DNA of 64,000 bases from Armigeres subalbatus (GCF_024139115.2 NC_085140.1:337529099-337593098); one strand, 5' to 3'. Shown: positions 45,941 to 56,590, numbered from the stretch's first letter. Translations and numbers: made by a program. The notes: generated by a model not told the origin, from the sequence alone.

Positions 45941-47130
45941 TGTCTCTTATTTTCCAAATGCCATTATTCTTCTGTCGCGTTTTGAATTTAATGGGAAATC
46001 CCGTTTCATAAGGAAATGATCATATTGGTCATTACATTCTGAAGCTTTACTGCCGTCGCTAGTCTAACTGTCCAATATTTATGTGGATATCTTATCAATA
46101 TGCGACAGTTATGTTTGCGGCGGTAGTATAGAAAAAACAGTTTTTTACCTTCTAGGAAATATGCGACAATGAATACAAATGAAAATGAATAAAATTCCTA
46201 CAGATAAATGTGAATATTGAGATATTGCGTTTTATCGCTGATTTTGTTTTATTTTTCTGTATATGAAACACGGCTTCTCTAAGCTCTCCTTCCTCCTTCT
46301 AATGCGCTACATAATTTATGAAAGAAAGCATAGCATGAGAGATAAACATGATAACCGATGAAAGATTCCAATCATATCACCGAATAATCCACTCGGTGCC
46401 TCATCCAGCACCCGCCCATCTGATCGTTGTGTCTCTCCGTCTTACTTAATTTCCGAACTAAATCACTTTCTCAGGAAGACTTTCTTCTCATTCCCATTGT
46501 TATCGGAATTCCCCGGTCACACCTCTCCGACACCACGTGCTACTAAACAACCGGTCAGTCCCAACTTTCCGGTCACTCGAAGGGTGAGATATGTCCGGGG
46601 CAGTAAAATGTTTCGGCCACCGCTGTTTCTTGAATAAACATGAGATCTCATCCCACTAGCTCACACCAGGATGGGGGGTGGGGACCGGGAGAACACAACA
46701 GTAAAACATCGGTGGTTCTTCCGGGAAGAAATAGTTTTCCAGTTTTCCTGACTAGAAAAGAACTTAGTTTCTGTCCTTTCGGGCCGACGCATGTGATAAA
46801 CATTTCCATCTGCTAACCACGAGGGAAGACATTAGTTGTATGTTAACAAGAACCTGTAGGTTCCGCATTGTCAAAAACAGATGTTTTATGGGAGATCAAA
46901 TTAAGATATACGGAATATATTCAATGGCTAGTAAATATGGTAGTAACTGAAATTATTTAAAAGATTAACATTAATTATTTATAATTTTACTTTTTGTTTT
47001 GTCTATCTATTGACAATTTTTTCGAGCTGCTGGTCGCTATATTGAGTAAATGATTGTGTGAATTAAATAACTACCACAGTACAAATTGGCCACAGTGAAT
47101 GATAAGCATAGAGATAGTTCTGGAAAAACA
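45941..47130. other. No gene recognised
   Basis: About 46370-46800 is GC-richer and non-repetitive. A 22-bp segment at 45935-45956 (ctcttattttcc core) also occurs at 42987-43008; I see no explanation. Confidence 0.3.
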
Positions 47131-47134
47131 TGCA

Positions 47135-47520
47135 ACAGGCAAAAATGATCATCAACCATTTATTTTGATCGGATATTTTTGAAACTACGCCACCTTTCTT
47201 ACACACTTTCATCCACTCTTTCTTCAATCCATGTATTTTTTGGAAACTTTCTTCTTTTTCACAACAGCAGATCGCATGCCACACCAAATATTTCTTGAAA
47301 AATTTGTCGACATCAGAAATTCTCCGGAATCTCCAGGCGGATCTAACCAACGAAAAACTTCAATCTGGGCATCTGCTTGACGTCCGCTTTAGTGTATGTC
47401 TCGTCATCCATTACGATGCATTTTGGCTGCATCAGCTTCCGGTACGGCTTTCTGACGCGGGATTTGGCACCTTCCATATTACTCAAAGACATAAAACCCG
47501 GCTCGCTTTATTATCTGTTG
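47135..47520 (-). pseudogene. Tc1/mariner-type transposase fragment
   Basis: On the minus strand VMDDETY (47414-47394) is the block around the second catalytic aspartate of the DDE/D transposases of this superfamily; TKADVKQMPRLKFFVG follows, and preceding residues read RKPYRKLMQPKCI. After a frameshift the next block, DKFFKKYLVWHAIC, continues the catalytic domain. The first Asp region and the C-terminal acidic residue are not found. The style recalls itmD37E-like mosquito transposases. No TIRs were located. Confidence 0.75.
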
Positions 47521-48124
47521 AGCAAACCAAACGAAAGAATTGAACTTCTCGACCATCGAAAGGGTTTTACGTTTTCATCCGACATTTCGGATGAGAGATG
47601 AAAACGTTAAATCCGTTTTTAAGCATAAGAAGACTGAAAGCAATAACCTCAAATATCACCATCCAAGTCAATCTTTCCTAGATATATTATTTTTTTAAAA
47701 AAATTTGTTTTATACAATTTTTATACACAAAAAACTCGGTCATGATGTCATATTGGTGGAAATATACCGTGGGCCGTTATTAGTAATTATTTTTAAATTA
47801 AATTATTTTTAATAATAATGGCGAAGCAGCTCTTGTTAATAAAAACGTATTCTCGGAAATAAAGTGGTGTGCCCTTACACGATATCTTCTAAGTTTCATT
47901 TTTTCATATCGATATCTGAATGTAACCTCTTTAACTCGATGACGAAGATGAGGAATTGTATTGTCGCTGTATGTAGGTCGTGTGGTGTACCGGTCCCAAA
48001 ATTATCTGCGGCGACGATTATCGTAAATACTCTTTCACCCGACGTATATGTTTTTGCTTAGCTCTTCCTCACTCTGTTTGCACCTTTTCAAGTTTTCACT
48101 TCATAATTTTTTCAGATTTCATTC
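47521..48124. other. No gene recognised
   Basis: A short hairpin, acgttttcatc-ccgac / gat-gagatgaaaacgt, lies at about 47568-47609. Otherwise plain AT-rich sequence. Confidence 0.35.
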
Positions 48125-48259
48125 GTAGGATCCAGTTGGTCGAAATCCATCCAGCCGAAAGCCATTTGCCTAAACGCCACTAAGGCCGAAAGCTGTTTGG
48201 CCGAGTATTTCATTTAGCCGATCAAACCATTAAGCCGAAATCCATCTGACCATTTGACT
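48125..48259. repeat. Degenerate ggccgaaa minisatellite, left part
   Basis: Loose 16-19 bp units (cagccgaaagccatttg, aggccgaaagctgtttgg). The array continues after the inserted foldback element, at 49244-49420, so it is the host of that insertion. Confidence 0.65.
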
Positions 48260-49243
48260 GTAATGAACGATGCTGGGTCATTAGGCCGAAGGTCATTAGG
48301 CCGAATGGTCATTAGGCCGAACGGTCATTAGGCCGAATGGCCATTAGGCCGAATGAGAACTGGGGAGTGAGAAGTGACTAGTGCGAAGTGAGGAAGAAGT
48401 AGAACGGAAGAAGAAGAAAAGAAAAAGGAGGAAGAAGTAAGAAGGAAGAAGGAAGAATAAAAAAGGAAAAGGGAGGAAGAAGTAAGAAGGAAGAAGGAAG
48501 AAGAAAGAAAGAAGAAGGGAGAAGGAAGAAGGAAGTTGGAAGAAGGAAGAAATAAGGAGAAAGAAGGAAGAAGGAAGTAGGAAGAATGAAGAAGGAAGAA
48601 GGAAGAAGGAAGAAGGAAGAAGGAAGAAGGAAGAAGGAAGAAGGAAGAAGAAGAAAGGAAGAAGGGAAAAAGAAGAAAGAAGAAGGAAGATGGAAGAAGA
48701 AAGAAAGAAGAAGAAAGAAAGAAGAAGGAAGAAGAAGGAAGATACAAGAAGGAAAAAGGAAGAAGGAAGAAATGGGAGGAAGAAGTAAGAATGAAGAAGA
48801 AAGAAGGAAGAAGGAAGAAGGAACAAGGAACAAGGAAGAAGGAAGAAGGAAGAAGGAAGAAGCAAGAAGAAAGAAGGAAGAAGGAAGAAGGAAGAAGGAA
48901 GAATGAAGAAGGATGAAGGAAGAAGAAAGAAGGAAGAAAGAAGAAGGAAGGATGAAGAAGGAAGAAGAAAGAAGGGAAAAAGAAGAAGGAAGAAGGAAGA
49001 AGAAGAAAGGAAGAAGGGAAAAAAAGAAAGAAGAAGGAAGAAGAAAGAAAGAAGAAGAAAGAAAGAAGAAGGAAGAAGAAGGAAGATACAAGAAGGGAGA
49101 AGGAGGAACTTCTCATTTTTCACTTTTTGCTTCTTTTTGCTAATTCGGCCTAATGACCGTTCGGCCTAATGACCATTCGGCCTAATGACCTTCGGCCAAA
49201 TGTCCTTCGGCCTTCGGCCTAATGGCCTGACACCGTAATGAAC
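48260..49243. mobile_element. Foldback element with minisatellite TIRs and polypurine core
   Basis: A perfect 9-bp duplication, gtaatgaac, lies at 48260-48268 and 49235-49243. Between them are 966 bp: a left arm of ggtcattaggccgaa units (48269-48355), a purine core (48391-49110) and a right arm of the complementary units (49142-49234). The terminal bases gatgctgggtcattaggcc and the complement of the right end, ggtgtcaggccattaggcc, match as inverted repeats. Arms made of short tandem repeats are known in Drosophila FB/Galileo foldback elements; kinship is an analogy only. No protein is encoded. Confidence 0.8.
48391..49110 (+). repeat. About 720-bp (GAAGAAGGA)n polypurine tract
   Basis: Almost pure A/G on the plus strand with units gaagaagga and gaagaaa. 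Long open frames of Lys/Glu/Arg (plus) or Phe/Ser/Leu (minus) are composition artefacts. Such mirror-like purine tracts can form triplex DNA. Confidence 0.9.
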
Positions 49244-49760
49244 ATACTGTCGAACATGTATTTTGGCCGAATCGGCTATTAGACCAAAAATGATGTTTCA
49301 ATAAAAATATCATCCGGTTGAAAAGGTCGTTGGTAGATTTGGTCATTTGGCAGAAATTATCGTTATGCTTAAAGCTTCATTTGATCGAAAAGGTCATACG
49401 GACGAGGTGAGACGTCTCACTTCTCGCTGTGAAGAGTGAGTAATGAGTAATGAGAAATGAGAATTCAGAAGTGAAATGAATAGGAATTTCACCCTTGAAA
49501 AGATAAGTCTCACTTCTCACATCTCCTTTCTTACTGTCTATTTTTCGCTTCTAGATTCTCGCTGTGAGAAACGAGGAATGAAATATTATCTATTTATTAA
49601 TTTATTTATTTTATTCAATTAATTTCATCTGACAAAAAATGTCTTAATGAAATACGGATGGGGAAATGCTTCATGAGAAAGTAATGTGCTGTACTGTGAG
49701 AGAATTAGAAGTAAGAAGTTAGAAGTTAGAAGTGAGATGTGAGATGTATTACTTCTTACT
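49244..49760. repeat. Minisatellite right part plus gtgagaagtgag module
   Basis: 49244-49400 continues the array broken at 48260. gtgagacgtctcacttctc (about 49404) starts a purine/pyrimidine module with repeated gagtaatgagaaatgag and agttagaagtgagatgtgag. The same layout is at 17461-17740 and 63541-64000. Confidence 0.65.
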
Positions 49761-50383
49761 TATCATTTCTTTCTTGTTAATTCTCTTCTCACTTATCACT
49801 GCAAGAAAATTAAAAAAAGTAATAATTAAAGTAACAATTGATGGAAGAGAAGTGAGACATTTTCAAGGGTTGTGTCACCTAGAATAAATAAAATATATCT
49901 GCTGAAATCAATCAAGCATTAACAGCGACTCTTTTTCGATGTTAACTGTCATCCTCCCTTTATTCTTCTAAGGCACTAAAATGACTTCAAAAAAGCATAA
50001 CTCTTTTGATTCTACACTGATTTTCACGATCTACCCACCAAACAAAACGGTTAGGTCTCTAATTTTCAAAACCGAGAAGAAAATTGAAATTGGCCACATG
50101 GTTCCTTAATACTTTTGAGATTGAGTGAGGTAGTTTTTTTTAAACCGGATGACCTTGCTGAAAGTCTTGAAACCAAGGGTGGCATTGTGCACCTTGGCTC
50201 GAAACGAGCAAATCATGCAAGCTCTCATACGAAACAGCTATCGAAAGGAGATGCGCAATGAGGCCCCAGGGTTTCGACTTTTCATTTCGATGAGATCGAA
50301 GCAACCCATCTGCAACATGTCAAATTTCTTGATTTTGCAAGACATGAACTCATTTCATGGTGTCTAAGTTAGGTTAGTCAGGT
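49761..50383. other. No gene recognised
   Basis: AT-rich with no domain-bearing frame. Confidence 0.35.
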
Positions 50384-50900
50384 TTCGCGGCGATCCGGAA
50401 AACTGTTTTCTTTAGCACGCAAAACGATTGCGCGATCATCGAAAGTTTTGTCCTCCCTTGTGCGAGTGAGAAACTGATTTGGCTGAAACATTAGTGCTAG
50501 TTTGATCCTTTTACTAGCAAAACAATCGCGTGATCTTCGAAATAGTTTTTGTTCTGCTTTGTGCGGTTGGTGAATCAATTAGTTAGTGCGCGTTCGTTCG
50601 ATTGTGTTTTTGTTCAACGTCGATCATACCGCACGCAATAACCGGCACACTGTTTACCAAAACGAGTCCAATATGTCCAAAATCAACCAGTGTTTTTTCG
50701 TAGAAGTACAGATGACTCGTATTAACGTTTTCCTATTTATTACTTAAATGATCTGCATTCGGACCCACATTAAATGATATGCATTCTAACACATTGAAGA
50801 TGATGTTAGTCGCAAACATCATCTGTTAGTTCTTTGTGTAATCACAGCTGACTTGGCAATAACGGAGTAGCAACCGTAGGCGGTCAGTCATGCTCATATT
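50384..50900 (+). repeat. Second copy of the 45342-45940 repeat
   Basis: Same order of parts (gcgcgatcatcgaaa units, gtttaccaaaacgag, acagctgacttggcaataac), but the final (catgct)n is reduced to a single catgctcat. Same orientation as the first copy. Confidence 0.6.
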
Positions 50901-51031
50901 TTAGCTCAGAAAACAGTATCGCTGCGCATGATAATGGAACCTTGTTCATTCGAATGCGCTACGTAATTTATGAACATTGAATGAACATATCGAATTTCAA
51001 CAGTCTAAGACGAGTTAAGTAACCTCCATTT

Positions 51032-51133
51032 AATTCCACCAATTATTTCGATATCTTTGCAGATACGTATTTCGACCACACAGTTGTGGTCGAAATACGT
51101 ATTTGCAAAGATATCGAAATAATTGGTGGAATT
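51032..51133. repeat. 49-bp-arm palindrome of Penelope-type end
   Basis: Left arm 51032-51080 and right arm 51085-51133 match with a single mismatch around the loop cagt. The arm contains tttgcagatacgtatttcga, the Penelope-type end also seen at 20160-20185. The centre of symmetry is the hammerhead stem II (gaccaca-cagt-tgtggtc), so two half-motifs are fused. Confidence 0.8.
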
Positions 51134-51159
51134 GAAAAACTATGAAATAAATATGAAAT

Positions 51160-51515
51160 TTCGATTTTAAGGACGGCTACGCAGTCTTGAAATATTGAAA
51201 CAAGATGAATATTTATCCGACGTTTCAACACGGGGATGGTGTCTTCATCAGGGGAAAAATACGGTGTTTGTTCCTTGTCTATTGTTTGGTCTAACATTAA
51301 CTGCCTGTCGTGGATGTTTCTGGTACATAACTTCGAGAACATACAAAACACAAAACACACAAAAAACATTGACACTAACAGATAACGCGAATTTTCTGTT
51401 AGTATCTGTTAGTGTCAATGTTTTTGAAATTGTGTGTTCTCAAAGTTATGTACCAGAAAAATCAACGCCAGATAGTTAATGTTAGACTGAACAATAGACT
51501 AGGAACAAACAGATA
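51160..51515. mobile_element. Penelope-type end with internal palindrome of about 230 bp
   Basis: 51165-51285 (ctacgcagtcttgaaatatt, ttatccgacgtttcaacacg) is the inverted counterpart of 52645-52785. From about 51285 to 51515 the sequence folds back on itself (tgtttgttccttgtctattg with caatagactaggaacaaaca; cattgacactaacagata near the centre at about 51394). It looks like two element ends joined head to head. Confidence 0.6.
51211..51264 (-). ncRNA. Hammerhead ribozyme-like core
   Basis: On the minus strand: ctgatga (51253-51247), a GACAC-catcccc-GTGTT stem, gaaa (51228-51225), then cgtc with predicted cleavage after the c, and flanks gtatttttccc / ggataaatat that pair as stem I with a bulge. 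Stem III would be minimal. A mutated plus-strand relative (ttgatga core) is at 52688-52720. Confidence 0.5.
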
Positions 51516-51660
51516 GCGAAGTTGGATTTTTCTCACGGTCCATGCGTTGGACCTGACTTCGGAAGTGGTGCGTTGTTTTCATATCGCGAAGCGCTATTCA
51601 GCGCACCACTTCCGAAGTTGGGTTTAGCGTACGGATTGTGAGAGAAGTCCAGCTTCGCTA
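51514..51660. mobile_element. 143-bp palindromic MITE with TA borders
   Basis: Element 51516-51658 with arms starting gcgaagttgga and ending tccagcttcgc, an inner pair cttcggaagtggtgcg / cgcaccacttccgaag, and TA at 51514-51515 and 51659-51660. A Tc1/mariner-type MITE is likely. Confidence 0.65.
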
Positions 51661-51725
51661 GCACCCAGTTTCGGGTTTCAACTGGATTGAGTATATCTGA
51701 CACTTTCTCTAGAGGCGTTTCTATT

Positions 51726-51797
51726 CATGTGTGTTTTTCATGTGGCAAACGAGGTCATGTCAAAGGAGCAGATCTATGTTCAGCGAAGAATCCCTAG
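51726..51797 (+). pseudogene. CCHC zinc-knuckle remnant
   Basis: An open stretch reading VCFSCGKRGHVKGADLC before a stop at 51795: C-x2-C-x4-H-x6-C, a gag-type knuckle with unusual last spacing. Could come from an LTR or non-LTR gag; the surroundings do not extend it. Confidence 0.35.
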
Positions 51798-52544
51798 TAA
51801 CATTCTGGTTTCATGCTGGTTTCATAACAATCTTGAAGAGTAAATTATGGGCTTCAAGAGCGTTATAAAACTTAAAATGTTACTTGGGATAAGTCGTGTC
51901 ACAGCGGTGGGGTCGGACATTTTGCTATACAGAGCGAACAACAAGGTGCGAAGTGATTTACAAACCGCAAACATGTTCTTTGTGAAATGCAACATATTTG
52001 TAAAACGCAAAAAGAAGTACTTACCATTTCTATTACTATGTGTGATATGTGTTTAGGTAGATCAGCGCGTGATGAATATTTTCTGGTGGTGGTGCATTTA
52101 GGCCGTTTACGTCACAGAGCTATTATATTTTATATCAGAAATCGCGAAAATACTTCAAATAAAACATTGTAAAATGTTTAATATAATTATCTTAAAAATG
52201 CATGGTTTGATTTTTGTATTCGATGAACCTAGAGGAATCGTTTTGCTCACTGAGGAAAAAGAACAAATTTTGTAAATTTAGATTTGTTCAACGGATAGTT
52301 GTTGATAGATTGAGGTTGAGAAATCGCCTGTAAGTTATTTAAAGAATAAATCTTAAATAAAATCGATAATAGCATACTCTTTCGACAGCCGGCTGGCAAG
52401 AGTTCAAATAAAAACAGGTAAACAACATAGTCTGTGGGCCGAATTGCCAGCTTGAGGCAAACCTCCATGACCTACCTTACCCTACCCGACCACCAAAGAT
52501 GGGCGTGGCCGGGAGTAGTAATCCTCATGCTTATCAATCAAGGG
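51798..52544. other. No gene recognised
   Basis: Short frames only. The segment 52430-52544 is more GC-rich and may belong to the Penelope-type element that ends at 52790. Confidence 0.3.
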
Positions 52545-52790
52545 TAACTCCCCACCTTGATTTCCGATAGCAATCTGGATAAGGATTCCATAAGAAACAT
52601 GAGTATCACTAGTGTCCAATCTATGAAGTATACCGTAACAACGCTAACGCTGAACAATAGACTAGGAACAAACACCGTATTTTTCCCTTGATGAAGACAC
52701 CATCCCAGTGTCGAAACGTCGGATAAATATACATCTTGTTTCAATAATTCAAGACTGCGTAGTCGTCCTTTAAATTGAGATAAAAATATA
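52545..52790. mobile_element. Penelope-type end, inverted copy
   Basis: caatagactaggaacaaaca, ttgatgaagacaccatccca, gtcgaaacgtcggataaata and caagactgcgtagtcg are the complement of the sequence at 51165-51305. The hammerhead core has C to T at its first base (ttgatga). Confidence 0.6.
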
Positions 52791-53147
52791 CAGTCGATTA
52801 CTCAATCGACTTTTTCCGTACCGCTGACCGTAACCAATTAGTTTAACTAATATTCATTAAGACATTCATTGTCAGTTGAATTATTTTAATAAATAAACAA
52901 ATAATAATAACAAGGCAAAACCACTAAGCGGCCTTCCCATCAAACATATAATTGTGACTCAACAGTGGTTGGTCACAGAAAACACAACAGCCAAATATTT
53001 GAACTTCTCACTTCTCAATTATTGTGAATCACTTCATACGTTTGCTTTGGGTATTTTATTCAGCCTTGGTTTGCCTTTACATCCGATGGATTTTGTTCTA
53101 TATTGAACCTTTTTCAAAGAATAGTCGTTTTTGCCGAAAGACTATGG
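52791..53147. other. No gene recognised
   Basis: Plain AT-rich sequence; an aaataaacaaataataataac stretch at about 52890 may be an old retroposon tail. Confidence 0.3.
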
Positions 53148-53400
53148 AATTACTCCAAAAAACAACTTTTGATAGAAGGCCCGGAAACCCATAGTGTTAT
53201 ATACCGATCGACCTAGTTCGACGAATCGAGGTGATGTCTGTATGTGTGTATATGTACAAATTTAGTAGACACACTTTTTTGGAACTTAGCATTACCCGAT
53301 TTACTCGCAACATGCAAGTGGTAATGCGTATTAATTAATGCAAAAACATGCAAAATTGTAGAAAAATGCGATCTATTCCCCTAAATTTCTTTTTTGACCT
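53148..53400 (+). mobile_element. tgcctttctcgt family, internal copy 2
   Basis: ggaattactccaaaa to tcttttttgacctt follows the interior of 11880-12320, with an internal deletion. Both TIRs are missing. Confidence 0.65.
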
Positions 53401-53404
53401 TGAC

Positions 53405-53560
53405 CGGCCTAATATTCCTTTCAAACAAATGACATTTTCGGTCAAACCGCTTCCGAACATTAGGGCCAAATGGAATTAGGCTTGATGTCTTTCGGCATCG
53501 CTTCATCTGGCATTCGGCTAAATGGCTTACGGCCAAACGACCCTTTACCTCTTGCGGCGT
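53405..53560. repeat. Degenerate ggccaaat minisatellite
   Basis: Loose units such as gggccaaatggaattagg and cggctaaatggcttacggcc. Confidence 0.5.
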
Positions 53561-54207
53561 CCAAAGTGCGTACAATTTCTCTGCTGATTTCGTTTCGACA
53601 ATCACACGTGTTCCCATGTACATAAATTTTGTCACCACCGATACAAACTCGTGGTGATTGGCATGCGTTGTCCCCTCTTGAGCCTCTCATTGCAGTAGGG
53701 GCTTTATCCAAGAGGGTGGTAGATCATTTTTTGATTCGTTTGGCGTAACGTTGTTTGGCATAACTGCTGTTTTGCATAATAGCCGTTTAGCATAGTGGTT
53801 ATTTGGCATAATAGTAGTGTAATCACCGATTTTAGAGCTCATGCATAATATGTCCAGTTATTTATAAATAATATCGCTTGAACAATAATAAAAGAGATGC
53901 TTTGAATTGTTTAGTGTTGAATTAAAGATTGTATCAAATCGCTGCTCGAAGGAACGATGTTTTTATTATCTGCCTTTTCTTCTTAACATCTTTTTGCCTC
54001 TGGTTCAACTGCAAGATCGTCGTTGACTAAAATAAACTACATAAGTCGGAAACTCGAATAGTAAAATTGTAAGTGCTGAAAAGCAAAAACTATTTTATTA
54101 GTTATTTCTGTAGGAGATTTAATATTTTATTCAAAAGCACACTTTGTCGTGCATAAGTTGTCGTTGAAGGATGAATTTTTCCGGCATATGACAAAAGAAG
54201 ATACGAG

Positions 54208-54504
54208 TCTTCTTCTTCTTCTTCTTATTGGCATTACATCCCCACACTGGGACAGAGCCGCATCGCAGCTTAGTGTTCATCAAGCAATTCCACACAGTTA
54301 TTAACTGCGAGGTTTCTAAGCCAGGTTACCATTTTTGCATTCGTATATAATGAGGCTAACACGATGATACTTTTATGCCCAGGGAAGTCGAGACAATTTC
54401 CAATCCGAAAATTGCCTAGACCGGCACCGGGAATCGAACCCAGCCACCCTCAGCATGGTCTTGCTTTGTAGCCGCGCGTTTTACCACACGGCTAAGGAGG
54501 GCCC
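54208..54504 (-). mobile_element. Feilai-like tRNA SINE
   Basis: A full-length minus-strand copy: head gggccctccttagccgtgtg, intact B-box ggttcgattcc, body segments as at 4934 and a gaagaagaagaag tail. It contains the gaatgcaaaaatggtaacct portion that the first copy lacks. It lies inside composite repeat B, so it is younger than that repeat. Confidence 0.92.
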
Positions 54505-54689
54505 GCATATAGAGAACAGCAAATCACTGATAGATAATACAAATAATACATCACCGCTGTTACTATGAATTTATTATTTTTGTGATTAAGAACAGGTTCA
54601 ATGTGACTGTCAGTGGTATCAATATCGGAGAAGTCACTGTTAAGCTGAAGTAACACATTTTATCAGTTATTTATGTAGGAGTACACTTT

Positions 54690-55660
54690 GACGTGCATAA
54701 GTCTAGAAAGTATACGCTCCCTTCTTTGAAGGATGAACTTTCTCGGTATATGACAAAGGAAGAAACGAGTCCTTTTTGACAAAATAACGCATTTGCCCGG
54801 CAAAAGACAAGGAATTTAGTTCTAGGAAATAGAAGATATAATTCCTTCATTCAAATGATGCATTCGCCCGGCAGAAGGCAAGAGAAGATCTGATTCATTT
54901 GTTCAATTAAGGTAATTGCTCGGTTTAAGGGAAGGGAAGATATCATTCCTTCTTTCCAAGGATGCATTTGACCGTCAAAAGGCAAAATACGATATGGTTC
55001 CTATATTTAATTCAAACATTTGCTAAATTTAAGGCAAGAGAAGTTATGATCTATCTTTTCCAAGAATGCATTTTCCCTTCAGAAGACAAAGAACGATCAG
55101 GTTCCTGTTTTAAATTCAGGCATTTACTCGGTTAAAGGCAAGGTAAAATATGATCCGTTATTGCGAAGTATGCATCTTCTCGACAGGCAAGAGAAGATAT
55201 GGTTCCGTCTTTTAAAGGATGCATTTGCCCGGCAGATGATAGGATACGAAATGGTTCCTTCTTCTAGTTCAGGAGTTTTCTCGGTTTAAGACCTTCTTTC
55301 AAATGATTGTAGAAGGTCCAGTAAAAGGCAAAAGATGATATAGTTCCTGCTTTCAATCCAAACATTTGCTCGGTTAAAGGCAAGGGAAGATGAGATTCCT
55401 TCAGTTATAGGATGCTTTTGCCCGGCAGAAGGCAGGAGAGGGTATGGTTCCTTCTTTCAATTTGAGCATGGAAGTAATGAAAATGGAAGTAATGATCATG
55501 TCCGTCTAGCTGGGAGGCCACTTATCCCTTTTTTTGGAAGGATGCATTTGCCCGGCAGAAGCCAGAGAGGATATGACTCCTTTTTTTCAATTCAAATTAT
55601 TGCTCGGTTCAATGCAAAGGGAGATATGATCCTTTCTTTTGAAAGGATGCATTTGCTACG
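54690..55660 (+). repeat. Minisatellite of about 50/100-bp units, copy in repeat B
   Basis: Same alternating half-units as 30700-31900 (gcatttgcccggcagaaggc; catttgctcggttaaaggca). Confidence 0.7.
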
Positions 55661-56276
55661 TAACAAATAAAATCCATTTTTCAAAATGAATCTCTTTGAA
55701 AAAGCTTGCATTTTTCCTCTCCTTGATTTTTCATTTTAAAGCATGCATGAGTCCTGTCGGCCCTGTCTAGTCTCTTCCTTCCATATGACCTGATAAAAAG
55801 CCTGGAGTTCCATAATGCTATATACCAATAGACTCAGCTTGCCAAATAGAAGTGATGTGCATGTATGAGCGTTTTGGAAGAGCGTGAAAATATAATTTCT
55901 AATAAAAAAATGCTTCCCATAAAGCATGGTAGAATACGAATTCCTTTTCTAATAGGAGGGAAAAATGGGAAAATTTTCTAGCATACTCCTACACGAAAAA
56001 CAAAACTAGCCACCAATGTCAAAATAATTTATTGCTGATTTATCTTGCTGGTAGGTGTGTCAATATTTGAAATGTACCCGTTTTTACAGGAAGCTTTTTA
56101 ATTCTAAATTTGCCGTGCCGTAATAACGTACTTAATAGCTCGACAAGTCTTACACAGCTCTAATAATAATTGTGCTAAATGACCTTATGCCAAACGGCCA
56201 TTATGCCAAACGACATCATGCGAAATGGAATTATGCCAAACGGGGTACAATCATCCAAGAGTATTACGACTTCGAA

Positions 56277-56450
56277 CGTTGCCACTGCGAATTGTGCGAC
56301 ATGCCTAAGATGTGGTGGAGTTTGACAGTGAGCTCTGTTAGACTTCTGTAAAAAGCTGCATTTTTCTGCTAGTGTTTGGTGGTACTTTAAATAGACCTGA
56401 TACGATCCCCTCTGCGAGACAGAAGGTTTGCGCAGGGTAAATGAACCGGC
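56277..56450 (+). repeat. R1-like leader fragment, copy in unit 1
   Basis: ccactgcgaattgtgcgaca, cctaagatgtggtgg and acagaaggtttgcgcagg match 22178-22400 of the R1-like derivative. Confidence 0.6.
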
Positions 56451-56499
56451 CCTTAAAGTGAGATAATCACATTGCTGAAGAGGAAATAGCACTTTAGGG

Positions 56500-56590
56500 A
56501 GAATGCAACTTTCTACGAGTGAATCGATGAAAGAAAAGTGCTTCGCGTACAATAAGTGTACGAAAAAGGCAAAAATACACAAAATACTAT
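56500..56590 (-). repeat. tgcctttctcgt family end fragment
   Basis: gaatgcaactttctacgagt to tgtacgaaaaaggcaaaaa is the complement of a family end. Confidence 0.5.

Larger units (their letters stand above)
53740..56250 (+). mobile_element. Large composite repeat, copy B
   Basis: Left end: an array with the core gtttggcataa (53740-53815). Right end: an array with the complementary core ttatgccaaac (56165-56245). In between come a unique segment (54021-54100, like 29645), the 50/100-bp minisatellite (54690-55660) and a unique segment (55690-56160, like 31930-32270 plus 34840-34990). A Feilai SINE is inserted at 54208. Inverted tandem-repeat ends suggest a foldback-type non-autonomous element of about 2.2 kb without the SINE. 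Confidence 0.55.

Noticed and set aside
42987..45956. 22-bp identity (ataaactgtctc, then ttattttcca) at 42987 and 45935 as a target-site duplication
   Set aside because: The two sites are 3 kb apart with no element between them that has ends at these positions.
48328..49123. Frames of 240-260 codons on the minus strand and Lys/Glu-rich frames on the plus strand
   Set aside because: Pure products of the polypurine tract; all frames are open because purine-only codons include few stops. No domain.
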